Part shown: piece by piece, positions 29,635 to 37,880 of the stretch
Position numbering within the stretch: the stretch's first letter is position 1
Layout: each line of letters starts with the position of its first letter
From: Massilia sp. NR 4-1
GTDB lineage: Bacteria > Pseudomonadota > Gammaproteobacteria > Burkholderiales > Burkholderiaceae_D
DNA length: 64,000 nucleotides
NCBI RefSeq assembly: GCF_001191005.1
Contig: NZ_CP012201.1
Span: forward strand, 1,302,001-1,366,000
Direction of reading: 5' to 3'
Made by a program: the position numbers and the translations under genes
Notes under the pieces: model-generated
What the model was told of the DNA's origin: nothing
Database searches by the model: none
Seen by the model: the letters and a program-made list of their open reading frames with translations, nothing else

Positions 29635-30063
29635 TCAGGCCTTGACGCCGACGATGACGCTGGAAGCCTTGAAGGCGGCGGTGGCGGCCTTGCCTGGCGC
29701 CAGGCCCAGATTCGTCACGCTGTCGTTGGTGACGATGGCGACGATTTCGCCACCGCCGGCCAGTTTCAGCACGACTTCGGAATTGACCGCGCCGGTATTC
29801 ACTTCCTGCACGGTACCGGCCAGCTGGTTGCGCGCCGACAGGCGGATGCCGGAAACGTCGCTCAGCAGGATGACCCAGGAAGCCTTGATCAGGGCCAGCG
29901 CTTCGGAACCGGTCTGCAGGCCCAGCGACTCGACGCTGCCATGGGTCAGGATGGCGACGATTTTCTGGCCATCGGCCAGGCCGATTTCCACTTCGTCGTT
30001 CACGGCACCGCGCTGGATAGCCGTGACTTTGCCGCTGAGTTGGTTACGCGCGCTGGTCAGCAT
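29635..30063 (-). CDS. Molbindin, two TOBE/Mop domains
   Basis: The protein is a tandem of two about 68-residue Mop domains, each beginning SARNQLSGKVTAIQRGAVNDEV or SARNQLAGTVQEVNTGAVNSEV and ending in KASxVI. Such di-Mop proteins bind molybdate oligomerically in the cytoplasm and act as storage or buffering proteins. The length of 142 residues matches. No modABC genes are adjacent. Confidence 0.9.
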   Translation of the reverse strand: MLTSARNQLSGKVTAIQRGAVNDEVEIGLADGQKIVAILTHGSVESLGLQTGSEALALIKASWVILLSDVSGIRLSARNQLAGTVQEVNTGAVNSEVVLKLAGGGEIVAIVTNDSVTNLGLAPGKAATAAFKASSVIVGVKA

Positions 30064-30176
30064 ACATTTCTCCTGGGTAATTTTATCGGAATGCTCATCT
30101 TAGCATCGAGTGTTTATGTTTAGCCTTGACTTGGATTATGTCGCCTGACAGTATCACGCCATACACTGACGCTTCC

Positions 30177-30557
30177 ATGACGCCCACTCGCCGCAACCGC
30201 CAAATCAAGCTGCTCCTTCTCGTGATCACTTTGCTGATCACGCAATGGGCGCTGGCGAGCTATGTCTGCCCCGGCCTGACGGAGCTGATGCAGCCCAAAC
30301 CAGCCGCCATGGCCGGCTGCGCGAAGATGGATATGGAGCAGCCCACGCTTTGCGTCTCTTACGACAAGGTCGGCAAGCAATCGGCCGACCGGCCCGATTT
30401 GCCGCCCGTGCTGCCGTTCGCGGCGCAGGGTATCGTCTTGGTACTGTGCCTGCTGGCCGTGGGCTGGCGCGGCTATCGCCAATTCCTGGCCTCGCCCAGC
30501 TTGCGTCGCGCTACGGCGCCGCCGCTTGCCATCCGCCACTGCTGCTTCCGCAATTGA
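30177..30557 (+). CDS. Small Cys/Met-containing membrane protein before cusCBA
   Basis: The protein has a signal-like N-terminal helix (LLLLVITLLITQWALA), an exported Cys/Met segment (YVCPGLTELM, AGCAKMDMEQPTLC), a second membrane helix and a CC-containing tail. I do not recognise a family. Its place 73 bp ahead of cusC and the possible soft-metal ligands suggest a role in copper or silver handling, by inference. Earlier in-frame starts at 30126 (TTG) and 30138 (ATG) are possible; none has a good ribosome site. Confidence 0.55.
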   Translation: MTPTRRNRQIKLLLLVITLLITQWALASYVCPGLTELMQPKPAAMAGCAKMDMEQPTLCVSYDKVGKQSADRPDLPPVLPFAAQGIVLVLCLLAVGWRGYRQFLASPSLRRATAPPLAIRHCCFRN

Positions 30558-30630
30558 CACTTCTCCAAGCCTGAACTGAGTTGCGCCGCAGTCTTCTGCG
30601 CGCGCCTATTCGTTTTGTCTGGAGAATCAC

Positions 30631-31902
30631 ATGTCTTGTTTCCATTGCCTTCCGCCGTGGCGCAGTGCGCTGCTGGCGGTATTGCTCCTGCCTGTTGCCG
30701 CCTTGGCGCAGACGGAGCTGACCTTGGCCGAGGCCCAGCGCCTGGCCGTCCAACTTTCGGGCCAGATCCGCGCCCAGGACGCCGCCATCGACGCCGCGCG
30801 CGAAATGGCGGTCGCCGCCAGCCAGTTACCCGATCCCGTATTGAAAGTCGGGGTTGATAATATGCCGCTCAGCGGCCCCGATCGCGTCAGCCTTGGCGCC
30901 GACTCCATGACCATGCGCCGCATCGGCGTGATGCAGGAGTGGACCAGCCGGGAAAAACGCAGCCTGAATGCCCAGCGCTACGAGCGCGAGGCCGACAAGG
31001 GCAGGGCGGCCCGCGCCGATGCGCTGGCCGCGGTCCGGCGCGATGCGGCGCTGGCCTGGTATGAACGCCATTACGCCGACGCGGCGCGGCTTCTGCTGGA
31101 AGTCCAATTGGCCCAGGCGGCCGACCAGTTGCGCGCCGCCGAAGCCAGCTACCGCGCCGGACGCGGCTCGCTGGCCGACGTGCTAGCGGCGAAAACGGCC
31201 ATCGGCCAGCTGGAAGACCGCAGCAGCGAGGCCCAGCGCCGCAGCCGCGCGGCCGAAACCGGCCTGGCGCGCTGGATAGGCAGCGCCGCCAGCATGCCGC
31301 TGGCTCCAGCACCGCATTCTGCGCAGCCCGAGGCGCTGGCGTCAACGGTGCAGCAAAGCCTGGAAAACCATCCCCGACTGCAAAGGCAACGCAGTGAGAT
31401 TGCGCTGGCCGATACCGAGGCGCAGCGCGCGCAAGCCAACCGCAAATCTGACTGGACCTGGGAAGTGACGTTCCAGCAGCGCGGCCCGGGCTACCCCAAT
31501 ATGGTTTCCTTCGGCGCGTCCGTCCCCCTGCAATGGGACCGGCGCCAGCGCCAGGACCGCGAATTGGCGGCGCAACTGGCGCGGGCCGCACAGGCGCGCG
31601 CCGAACATGAGGAACTGCTGCATGTTCGCAGCGCCGAAACGCAGCAGATCGCCGACGAATGGCGCACCCTGCAAGCGCGCCACGAGCGCTATGTCCAGGA
31701 GCTGCTGCCGCTGTCCGCCCAGCGCATCCAGGCGCTGCTGGCTGCCTATTCCGGCGGCAAAGCCACGCTGGCCGAACTGCTGGCCGCCCATCGCGACACA
31801 CTGGACATGCGCCTGCAAGCCTTGCAGCTGGAGGCCGACAGCGTCCGTCTGCGCACCCAGCTCGACTACCTGATTCCAGCAATGCCGGAGGTGAAACCGT
31901 GA
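30631..31902 (+). CDS. cusC: Outer-membrane factor of metal efflux pump (CusC/CzcC, TolC family)
   Basis: This 423-residue TolC-type protein has a signal peptide (LLAVLLLPVAALAQ), two OEP repeats with long coiled coils and the YRAGRGSLADVLAAK loop. It forms the outer-membrane channel of the tripartite pump with the next two genes. Its stop overlaps the GTG start of the adaptor gene. Confidence 0.9.
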   Translation: MSCFHCLPPWRSALLAVLLLPVAALAQTELTLAEAQRLAVQLSGQIRAQDAAIDAAREMAVAASQLPDPVLKVGVDNMPLSGPDRVSLGADSMTMRRIGVMQEWTSREKRSLNAQRYEREADKGRAARADALAAVRRDAALAWYERHYADAARLLLEVQLAQAADQLRAAEASYRAGRGSLADVLAAKTAIGQLEDRSSEAQRRSRAAETGLARWIGSAASMPLAPAPHSAQPEALASTVQQSLENHPRLQRQRSEIALADTEAQRAQANRKSDWTWEVTFQQRGPGYPNMVSFGASVPLQWDRRQRQDRELAAQLARAAQARAEHEELLHVRSAETQQIADEWRTLQARHERYVQELLPLSAQRIQALLAAYSGGKATLAELLAAHRDTLDMRLQALQLEADSVRLRTQLDYLIPAMPEVKP

Positions 31903-33260
31903 AGCAACGTATTTTGATCGGCACGGTGGTGGCCGCGCTTGGGCTGGGCGCCGGCGGCGCGGCACTCTATCAGGCAGGCCTGAAGCAAGGCCGCAAAGCC
32001 GGGCATGGCGAGGCTGCGCCAGCCACGAAAGCCAGTACCGAAAACGGGCGCAAGGTGCTGTACTGGCACGATCCCATGGTTCCCGGCCAGCGTTTCAACA
32101 AGCCGGGCAAGTCGCCCTTTATGGATATGGAGCTGGTGCCGGTCTACGCCGACGAGGCCGAGGCTTCCGGCACGGTGCGCATCCGCCCCGAACTGCAGCA
32201 GAATCTGGGCATCCGCACCGCGCCGGTGAGCGAAGGCGCGTTCGGCCTTGAACTCAATATGGTCGGCAATGTGGCCTGGGACGAGCGCGCTGTGTCCGTC
32301 GTCCCGGCCCGCGCCAGCGGCTTCGTCGAGCGTCTGCATGTGCGCGCGCCTTTGCAGCCGGTGCGGCGCGGCCAGGCGCTGGCTGAACTGTATATGCCGG
32401 AGTGGGTGGCGGCGCAGGAGGAATACCTGGCAGTGCGCGCCATGCGCGGCAGCGGCATGGCTGGATTGGAGGCTGCCGCGCGCCAGCGCATGCGCCTGGT
32501 GGGCATGGAAGAGCCGCAAATCCGGCAGGTGGAGGCCAGTGGCAAGGTGCTGGCGCGCCTGACGCTTACCGCACCGCGCGACGGCGTGGTGGCCGAACTG
32601 TCGGCGCGCGAGGGAATGGCAGTGGCGGCGGGGACGCCCCTGTTCCGCATCAATGGACTGTCCAGCGTATGGCTGTTGGCCGAGGTGCCGGAGGCGCAAG
32701 CAGCCAGCCTGCATCCGGGCGCTGCGGTGCAGGGACAGGCTGCGGCCTTGCCGGGCGTGCTCCTGCGCGGCAAAGTGGCGGCACTGCTGCCCGAGGTGGA
32801 TGCCGCCACGCGCACGCTGAAGGCGCGCATCGAGCTCGATAATCCCGCTGGACGGCTGGCGCCCGGCATGTTCGTCACGCTGTCGCTGCCCTCTGCGCAG
32901 GGCAGGCCGGCGCTGAGCGTGCCGTCCGACGCGGTGGTCCAGACCGGGCGGCGCAGCGTGGTCTTCGTGACCGAAGCACAAGGCGAATTCCTGCCGGTGG
33001 AAGTACAGACCGGGGCCGAATCCGGCGGACGGACAGAAATCCGTTCCGGCCTGAGCGCAGGCCAGCAAGTGGTGGTTTCCGGCCAGTTCCTGCTGGACTC
33101 CGAGGCCAGCCTGCGCGGCACGGCAGAACGCATGGGCGCTAATGCCACTGCCCGTTCCGACGCTGGACAGGCGCCGGGCGCCAAGCCCGATCCGCACGCC
33201 GATCATGGCGCGCATGGTGGACATGGGGCGGCGGGCCATTCCGCGGGAGAGCATAAATGA
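31899..33260 (+). CDS. cusB: RND efflux periplasmic adaptor with heavy-metal-binding domain (CusB type)
   Basis: GTG at 31899 lies in a GTGA overlap with cusC. After an N-terminal anchor, a metal-binding motif typical of CusB (YWHDPMVPGQRFNKPGKSPF, then MDMELVP) is seen near residues 50-80, followed by barrel-sandwich and beta-barrel domains. The C-terminus is His-rich (PHADHGAHGGHG). These residues fit copper/silver delivery to the pump. No CusF gene is next to it. Confidence 0.88.
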   Translation: MKQRILIGTVVAALGLGAGGAALYQAGLKQGRKAGHGEAAPATKASTENGRKVLYWHDPMVPGQRFNKPGKSPFMDMELVPVYADEAEASGTVRIRPELQQNLGIRTAPVSEGAFGLELNMVGNVAWDERAVSVVPARASGFVERLHVRAPLQPVRRGQALAELYMPEWVAAQEEYLAVRAMRGSGMAGLEAAARQRMRLVGMEEPQIRQVEASGKVLARLTLTAPRDGVVAELSAREGMAVAAGTPLFRINGLSSVWLLAEVPEAQAASLHPGAAVQGQAAALPGVLLRGKVAALLPEVDAATRTLKARIELDNPAGRLAPGMFVTLSLPSAQGRPALSVPSDAVVQTGRRSVVFVTEAQGEFLPVEVQTGAESGGRTEIRSGLSAGQQVVVSGQFLLDSEASLRGTAERMGANATARSDAGQAPGAKPDPHADHGAHGGHGAAGHSAGEHK

Positions 33261-36200
33261 TCGCGCGTTTGATCCGCTGGTCCATCGCCAACCGCTTCCT
33301 GGTGCTGCTGGCGACGCTGGGCCTGGCCGTCTGGGGCGGCTGGGCGCTGCTGCGCACGCCGCTTGATGCGATTCCCGACCTGTCCGATACGCAGGTCATC
33401 ATCCGCACCAGCTATCCCGGCCAGGCGCCGCAGATCGTCGAGAACCAGATCACCTATCCGCTGACGACGACGATGCTCTCCGTTCCCGGCGCGCAGACGG
33501 TGCGCGGCTATTCCTTCTTCGGCGACTCCTTTGTCTACATCCTGTTCGAGGACGGCACCGATCCATATTGGGCGCGTTCGCGCGTGCTGGAATATCTGAA
33601 CCAGGTGCAGTCACGCCTGCCGCAGCAGGCCAAATCCGCACTCGGTCCGGACGCCACCGGCGTGGGCTGGGTCTACGAATATGCACTGGTCGACCGCAGC
33701 GGGCGCATGGACCTGGGCCAGTTGCGCGCCCTGCAGGACTGGTTCCTGAAATTCGAGCTGAAAACCGTGCCGAATGTGGCGGAGGTGGCCAGCATCGGTG
33801 GCATGGTGCGCCAATACCAGATCCAGCTCGATCCCGCCAAGATGCGGGCCTTGAATATCCCGCACAGCCGCGTGATCGAGGCGGTGCGCAAGGCCAACCA
33901 GGAAAGCGGCGGCTCGGTGCTGGAACTGGCCGAAGCGGAGTATATGGTGCGCGCCTCCGGCTATCTGAAAGGGCTGGATGATTTCCGCAGGATTCCGCTC
34001 GAAACCAGCACCGCCGGCGTGCCGGTGCGACTGGGCGATGTGGCGCGCATCCAGATCGGCCCCGAAATGCGGCGCGGCATCGCGGACCTGGATGGGCAGG
34101 GCGAGGTGGCGGGCGGCGTGATCATTATGCGCTCGGGTAAAAACGCGCTGGCCACCATCGACGCGGTAAAGACCAAGCTGGCCGCGCTGAAAGCCAGCCT
34201 GCCACCGGGCGTGGAAGTGGTGCCGGTGTATGACCGTTCCAATCTGATCCGGCGCGCCGTGGACAATCTCCAGCACAAGCTGCTGGAGGAATTCGCCGTG
34301 GTGGCCCTGGTTTGCGCGCTCTTCCTCTTCCACGCGCGTTCGGCGCTGGTGGCGATCGTGACCTTGCCGCTTGGTGTGCTGGCTTCTTATCTGGTGATGC
34401 ATTACCAGGGTGTGAATGCCAACATCATGTCGCTGGGCGGCATTGCGATCGCGGTCGGCGCCATGGTCGATGCGGCCGTTGTGATGATCGAGAACGGGCA
34501 CAAGCATATCGAAGCCTGGCAGCGCGATCACCCGGAGCAGACGCTGGCCGGCGAAGCGCATTGGCGCGTGATCGGCGAGGCTGCGGCCGAAGTCGGCCCC
34601 GCGCTGTTCCTGTCGCTGCTGGTGATCGTGCTTTCCTTCATTCCGGTGTTCACGCTGGAGGCGCAGGAAGGCAAGCTGTTCGCGCCCCTGGCCCTGACCA
34701 AGACCTATGCCATGGCCGCCGCCGCCGTGCTGGCCGTGACGCTGGTGCCGGTGCTGATGGGCTATCTGATACGCGGCCGCATTCCGCCGGAACACAGCAA
34801 TCCTCTCAACCGCTGGCTGATCCGCGCCTACCGCCCTGTGCTCGATTGGGCGCTGCGCTGGCCCAAGTCCTGCCTGCTGGCGGCGGCTCTGCTGGCATTG
34901 GTCACGGTCTGGCCGCTGACGCGCCTGGGCGGCGAGTTCATGCCGCCGTTGGACGAAGGCGATCTGCTGTACATGCCCTCGGCCTTGCCCGGCATCGGCG
35001 CCGGCAAGGCGGCCCAGTTGCTGCAACAGACCGACCGTCTGATCAGGACCGTGCCGGAGGTGCAGAGCGTGTTCGGCAAAGCAGGGCGTGCCGACAGCGC
35101 GACCGATCCCGCGCCGCTGGAAATGTTCGAAACCACCATCCAGTTCAAGCCGCGCGAGCAATGGCGGCCCGGCATGACGCCGGACAAGCTAGTGGCGGAA
35201 CTGGACCGCATTGTCCAGGTGCCGGGCCTGTCGAATATCTGGGTGCCGCCCATCCGCAACCGCATCGATATGCTGGCCACCGGCATCAAAAGCCCGGTCG
35301 GCATCAAGGTGGCCGGACCGGACCTGCAAACCATCGACCGCATCACGACCCAGGTCGAGCAGGTGGTGCGCAAGCTGCCCGCCGTGTCCTCGGCCCTGGC
35401 CGAGCGCCTGAACGGCGGGCGCTATGTGGACGTGCATATCAACCGTGATGCCGCGGCGCGCTATGGCCTGAACGTCGCCGACGTGCAAGAAGTGATCGCG
35501 GCGGCCGTGGGCGGCGACAATATCGCCGAGGTGGTGGACGGCTTGCAGCGCTTCCCCGTGAATGTGCGCTATCCGCGCGAGCTGCGCGATTCGGTGGATG
35601 GCTTACGCGCCTTGCCGGTGCTGACCGCGCGTGGCGCCCAGATCCGGCTGGGCGATGTGGCGGAACTGCGCATCGTCGACGGGCCGCCCATGCTCAAGAG
35701 CGAGAATGCGCGGCTGTCCGGCTGGGTCTACGTGGACATCCGCGGCCGTGACCTCAGTTCGGCCGTGCGCGAGATGCAGCAGGCGGTCGCGCAGCAGGTC
35801 CAGCTGCCGCCCGGCTATGCGCTGTCCTGGTCCGGCCAGTTCGAATATATGGAAAGGGCGGCGGCCAAGCTCAAGATCGTGGTGCCGGCCACGCTGCTGA
35901 TCATCTTCGTGCTGCTTTACCTCACGTTCCGCCGCGTGGACGAAGCGCTGCTCATCATGGCGACCCTGCCGCTTGCGCTGGCCGGCGGCGTGTGGCTGCT
36001 ATGGCTGCTGGACCACCATCTCTCGGTGGCCAGCGGCGTCGGTTTCATCGCCCTGGCCGGAGTAGCGGCGGAATTCGGCGTAATCATGCTGCTTTACCTG
36101 AAGCAGGCCTGGGAGGGCTGTGTGGTCGAAGGCCGGCAGGAGGAGGGCGATTTGCTCGCGGCCATCCGCGAAGGCGCCGTGCTGCGCGTGCGGCCCAAAG

Positions 36201-36403
36201 CCATGACCGTGGCCGTGATCGTGGCGGGCCTGGTGCCGATCATGCTGGGCGGCGGCACAGGTTCGGAGGTCATGCAACGCATTGCGGCGCCGATGGTGGG
36301 CGGCATGCTGACGGCGCCGCTGCTGTCCATGATCGTCGTGCCGCTGGCCTACCTGCTGTTGCGGCGGCGCGAAACGGGTAGGAGAGACGCCGAAAAGGCT
36401 TAA
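33257..36403 (+). CDS. cusA: Heavy-metal RND efflux pump (CusA type)
   Basis: This 1048-residue inner-membrane pump has 12 predicted helices. The HME-class helix 4 reads GGIAIAVGAMVDAAVVMIEN. The segments DLLYMPSALPGIGAG and NIWVPPIRNRIDML match the Cu(I)/Ag(I) CusA subgroup more than Zn/Co/Cd CzcA, including conserved methionines. It overlaps cusB by ATGA. Metal choice is therefore inferred as Cu/Ag. No CusRS regulators are nearby. Confidence 0.9.
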   Translation: MIARLIRWSIANRFLVLLATLGLAVWGGWALLRTPLDAIPDLSDTQVIIRTSYPGQAPQIVENQITYPLTTTMLSVPGAQTVRGYSFFGDSFVYILFEDGTDPYWARSRVLEYLNQVQSRLPQQAKSALGPDATGVGWVYEYALVDRSGRMDLGQLRALQDWFLKFELKTVPNVAEVASIGGMVRQYQIQLDPAKMRALNIPHSRVIEAVRKANQESGGSVLELAEAEYMVRASGYLKGLDDFRRIPLETSTAGVPVRLGDVARIQIGPEMRRGIADLDGQGEVAGGVIIMRSGKNALATIDAVKTKLAALKASLPPGVEVVPVYDRSNLIRRAVDNLQHKLLEEFAVVALVCALFLFHARSALVAIVTLPLGVLASYLVMHYQGVNANIMSLGGIAIAVGAMVDAAVVMIENGHKHIEAWQRDHPEQTLAGEAHWRVIGEAAAEVGPALFLSLLVIVLSFIPVFTLEAQEGKLFAPLALTKTYAMAAAAVLAVTLVPVLMGYLIRGRIPPEHSNPLNRWLIRAYRPVLDWALRWPKSCLLAAALLALVTVWPLTRLGGEFMPPLDEGDLLYMPSALPGIGAGKAAQLLQQTDRLIRTVPEVQSVFGKAGRADSATDPAPLEMFETTIQFKPREQWRPGMTPDKLVAELDRIVQVPGLSNIWVPPIRNRIDMLATGIKSPVGIKVAGPDLQTIDRITTQVEQVVRKLPAVSSALAERLNGGRYVDVHINRDAAARYGLNVADVQEVIAAAVGGDNIAEVVDGLQRFPVNVRYPRELRDSVDGLRALPVLTARGAQIRLGDVAELRIVDGPPMLKSENARLSGWVYVDIRGRDLSSAVREMQQAVAQQVQLPPGYALSWSGQFEYMERAAAKLKIVVPATLLIIFVLLYLTFRRVDEALLIMATLPLALAGGVWLLWLLDHHLSVASGVGFIALAGVAAEFGVIMLLYLKQAWEGCVVEGRQEEGDLLAAIREGAVLRVRPKAMTVAVIVAGLVPIMLGGGTGSEVMQRIAAPMVGGMLTAPLLSMIVVPLAYLLLRRRETGRRDAEKA

Positions 36404-36426
36404 GCGGTTCCTGTTATATTTTTTGC

Positions 36427-36479
36427 TTGATATTCCATAACCCATGGGTTATAGTTTTACGCATAACTTGTTGGTTATG
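36427..36479 (+). promoter_or_regulatory. Promoter with two ArsR-type operators
   Basis: A near-consensus promoter, -35 TTGATA (36427-36432) and -10 TATAGT (36450-36455) with 17-bp spacing, drives the ArsR operon. Two matched sites CATAAC-N6-GTTAT(A/G) lie at 36436-36453 (within the spacer and -10) and 36462-36479, 26 bp apart. The first contains a perfect 16-bp palindrome (36437-36452). This is a strong layout for repression by the first gene product. Confidence 0.8.
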
Positions 36480-36486
36480 GAATCAA

Positions 36487-36810
36487 ATGACTACTTCTCA
36501 TGACGCGCTCTTCAAAGCATTGTCCGACCCCACGCGGCGGGCCATCTTCGAAACGCTATGTTCGGGCGGCGAACAGACTGTGGGCGGGCTGACCGCGCAG
36601 TCCCACATCTCGCAGCCGGCTGTGTCCAAACACCTCGCGGTGCTGAAGCAGGCCGGCCTGGTACTCGACCGCCATGAGGGGCGCCAGACCCATTACAGCG
36701 CGCAGTTGCAGGCGCTGTCTCCGCTGCTGGACTGGACCCACCAGATGAAGCGTTTCTGGGAAAGCCGGTTCGACGATCTTGAAGACCTACTGAAAAGGAT
36801 GGACCAATGA
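36487..36810 (+). CDS. ArsR/SmtB-type repressor
   Basis: The 107-residue protein has the winged HTH ALFKALSDPTRRAIFETLCSGG and SHISQPAVSKHLAVLKQAGLV. No metal-binding cysteine pair (CxC, CxxD) is visible. It heads an operon with an AHSA1 gene, which is typical of the DUF1801/AHSA1-linked, non-metal ArsR group. Start at 36487; the upstream extension covers the operators. Confidence 0.9.
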   Translation: MTTSHDALFKALSDPTRRAIFETLCSGGEQTVGGLTAQSHISQPAVSKHLAVLKQAGLVLDRHEGRQTHYSAQLQALSPLLDWTHQMKRFWESRFDDLEDLLKRMDQ

Positions 36811-37223
36811 ACGACACCGCACTCCAACTCCGCACCGTTGTGGTTGAACGCGAATTTCCCTATCCAGCGGAAAAGCTGTGGCGCGCGCTGACCCAGCCGC
36901 ACCTGATCGAAGCCTGGCTGATGAAAAGCGACTTCCTGCCGCGCGCTGGCCACCATTTCAAGTTCAGCGCCGACTGGGGCTCGGTCGATTGCGAAGTGAT
37001 GGAAATCGAGCTGCACAAAACGCTGTCCTATACCTGGGCGGCCCATGGGCTGGAAAGTGTCGTCACCTGGACCTTGGACCCGACGCCTGGCGGCACCCAG
37101 TTGCGCATGGAGCAAGCCGGCTTCCGCACGGATCAGGAACAGGCCTATCAAGGCGCGAAAATGGGCTGGAAACGCTTCTTCGATACGCTGGATGGCGTGC
37201 TGGCGAAGGAGTCAGCACAATGA
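36807..37223 (+). CDS. SRPBCC (AHSA1-like) protein
   Basis: The 138-residue START-like protein has VEREFPYPAEKLWRALTQPHLIEAWL at the N-terminus and the closing helix QAYQGAKMGWKRFFDTLDGVL, the AHSA1/CalC pattern. Its role is binding of a small hydrophobic ligand. It overlaps the ArsR gene by ATGA and the next gene likewise. Confidence 0.88.
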   Translation: MNDTALQLRTVVVEREFPYPAEKLWRALTQPHLIEAWLMKSDFLPRAGHHFKFSADWGSVDCEVMEIELHKTLSYTWAAHGLESVVTWTLDPTPGGTQLRMEQAGFRTDQEQAYQGAKMGWKRFFDTLDGVLAKESAQ

Positions 37224-37429
37224 GCGCGGCCATGAAAAGGACGCTGGCGCGCTGGGTGCACATCCTTCTGGGCGTTCCGGTTATTGGCTATGTGTACACG
37301 CCCTTTGAAGCACTTCCAGGCTTCGCGCACCTGGTGCGCTACATCTATCTGCCGGCGCTCGTGCTGGCCGGGCTGTGGATGTGGAAGGGCCATGCCATCA
37401 AGCGCATTCTGACCGGGAGAACGGCATGA
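37220..37429 (+). CDS. Small two-helix membrane protein
   Basis: This 69-residue protein has two hydrophobic segments (LARWVHILLGVPVIGYVY and LVRYIYLPALVLAGLWMW) and a basic tail. It is in the same four-gene, ATGA-coupled operon (ArsR-AHSA1-this-DUF1801). Family not recognised. Confidence 0.75.
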   Translation: MSAAMKRTLARWVHILLGVPVIGYVYTPFEALPGFAHLVRYIYLPALVLAGLWMWKGHAIKRILTGRTA

Positions 37430-37848
37430 AGAAAGCGGATGCGGAAGATGGCACGCCAGCCTCGCGCCAGATCGACCAGAAATTCGCCAGCCTGGGCGAC
37501 TGGCGCGGCGCGGCCCTGAGCCGGATGCGCGCCCTGATCCATGAAGCCTTGCCCGATGTGGTGGAAGAGGTGAAGTGGATGGGAACGCCGGTGTGGTCGC
37601 ATAACGGCATCATCTGCACCGGGGAAAGCTATAAGGCCTGGGTCAAGCTGACCTTCCTGAAGGGCGCGTCGCTGGACGATCCGGCCGGCCTGTTCAATTC
37701 CAGCCTGGACGGCAACGCGCGCCGGGCCATCGATATCCGCGAAGGCGAAGAAGTCAATGCGAATGCGTTCAAGGCTTTGATTAAAGCCGCGGCCGCATTC
37801 AACGCCGACACTAAGGCGCAGAAACGCCGGCCGAAGGCGGAGGCGTAA
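37426..37848 (+). CDS. DUF1801 domain protein
   Basis: The 140-residue protein has the DUF1801/YdhG core: RMRALIHEALPDVVEEVKWMGTPVW, YKAWVKLTFLKGASLDDPAGLF and SLDGNARRAIDIREGEEV. These small ferritin-unrelated alpha/beta proteins commonly travel with ArsR and AHSA1 genes. ATG at 37426 overlaps the preceding stop. Confidence 0.85.
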   Translation: MKKADAEDGTPASRQIDQKFASLGDWRGAALSRMRALIHEALPDVVEEVKWMGTPVWSHNGIICTGESYKAWVKLTFLKGASLDDPAGLFNSSLDGNARRAIDIREGEEVNANAFKALIKAAAAFNADTKAQKRRPKAEA

Positions 37849-37851
37849 GGA

Positions 37852-37873
37852 GCCGCCGGCTGGTGCCGGCGGC
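37852..37873. terminator. Bidirectional-type hairpin
   Basis: GCCGCCGGC and GCCGGCGGC form a perfect 9-bp stem with loop TGGT between two convergent genes, followed on the + strand by GTTTCTCCT. Confidence 0.65.
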
Positions 37874-37880
37874 GTTTCTC

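Noticed and set aside
33611..35161. 516-residue open frame opposite cusA
   Set aside because: Shadow of the RND pump gene; rich in His, Gln and Arg without any recognisable fold.
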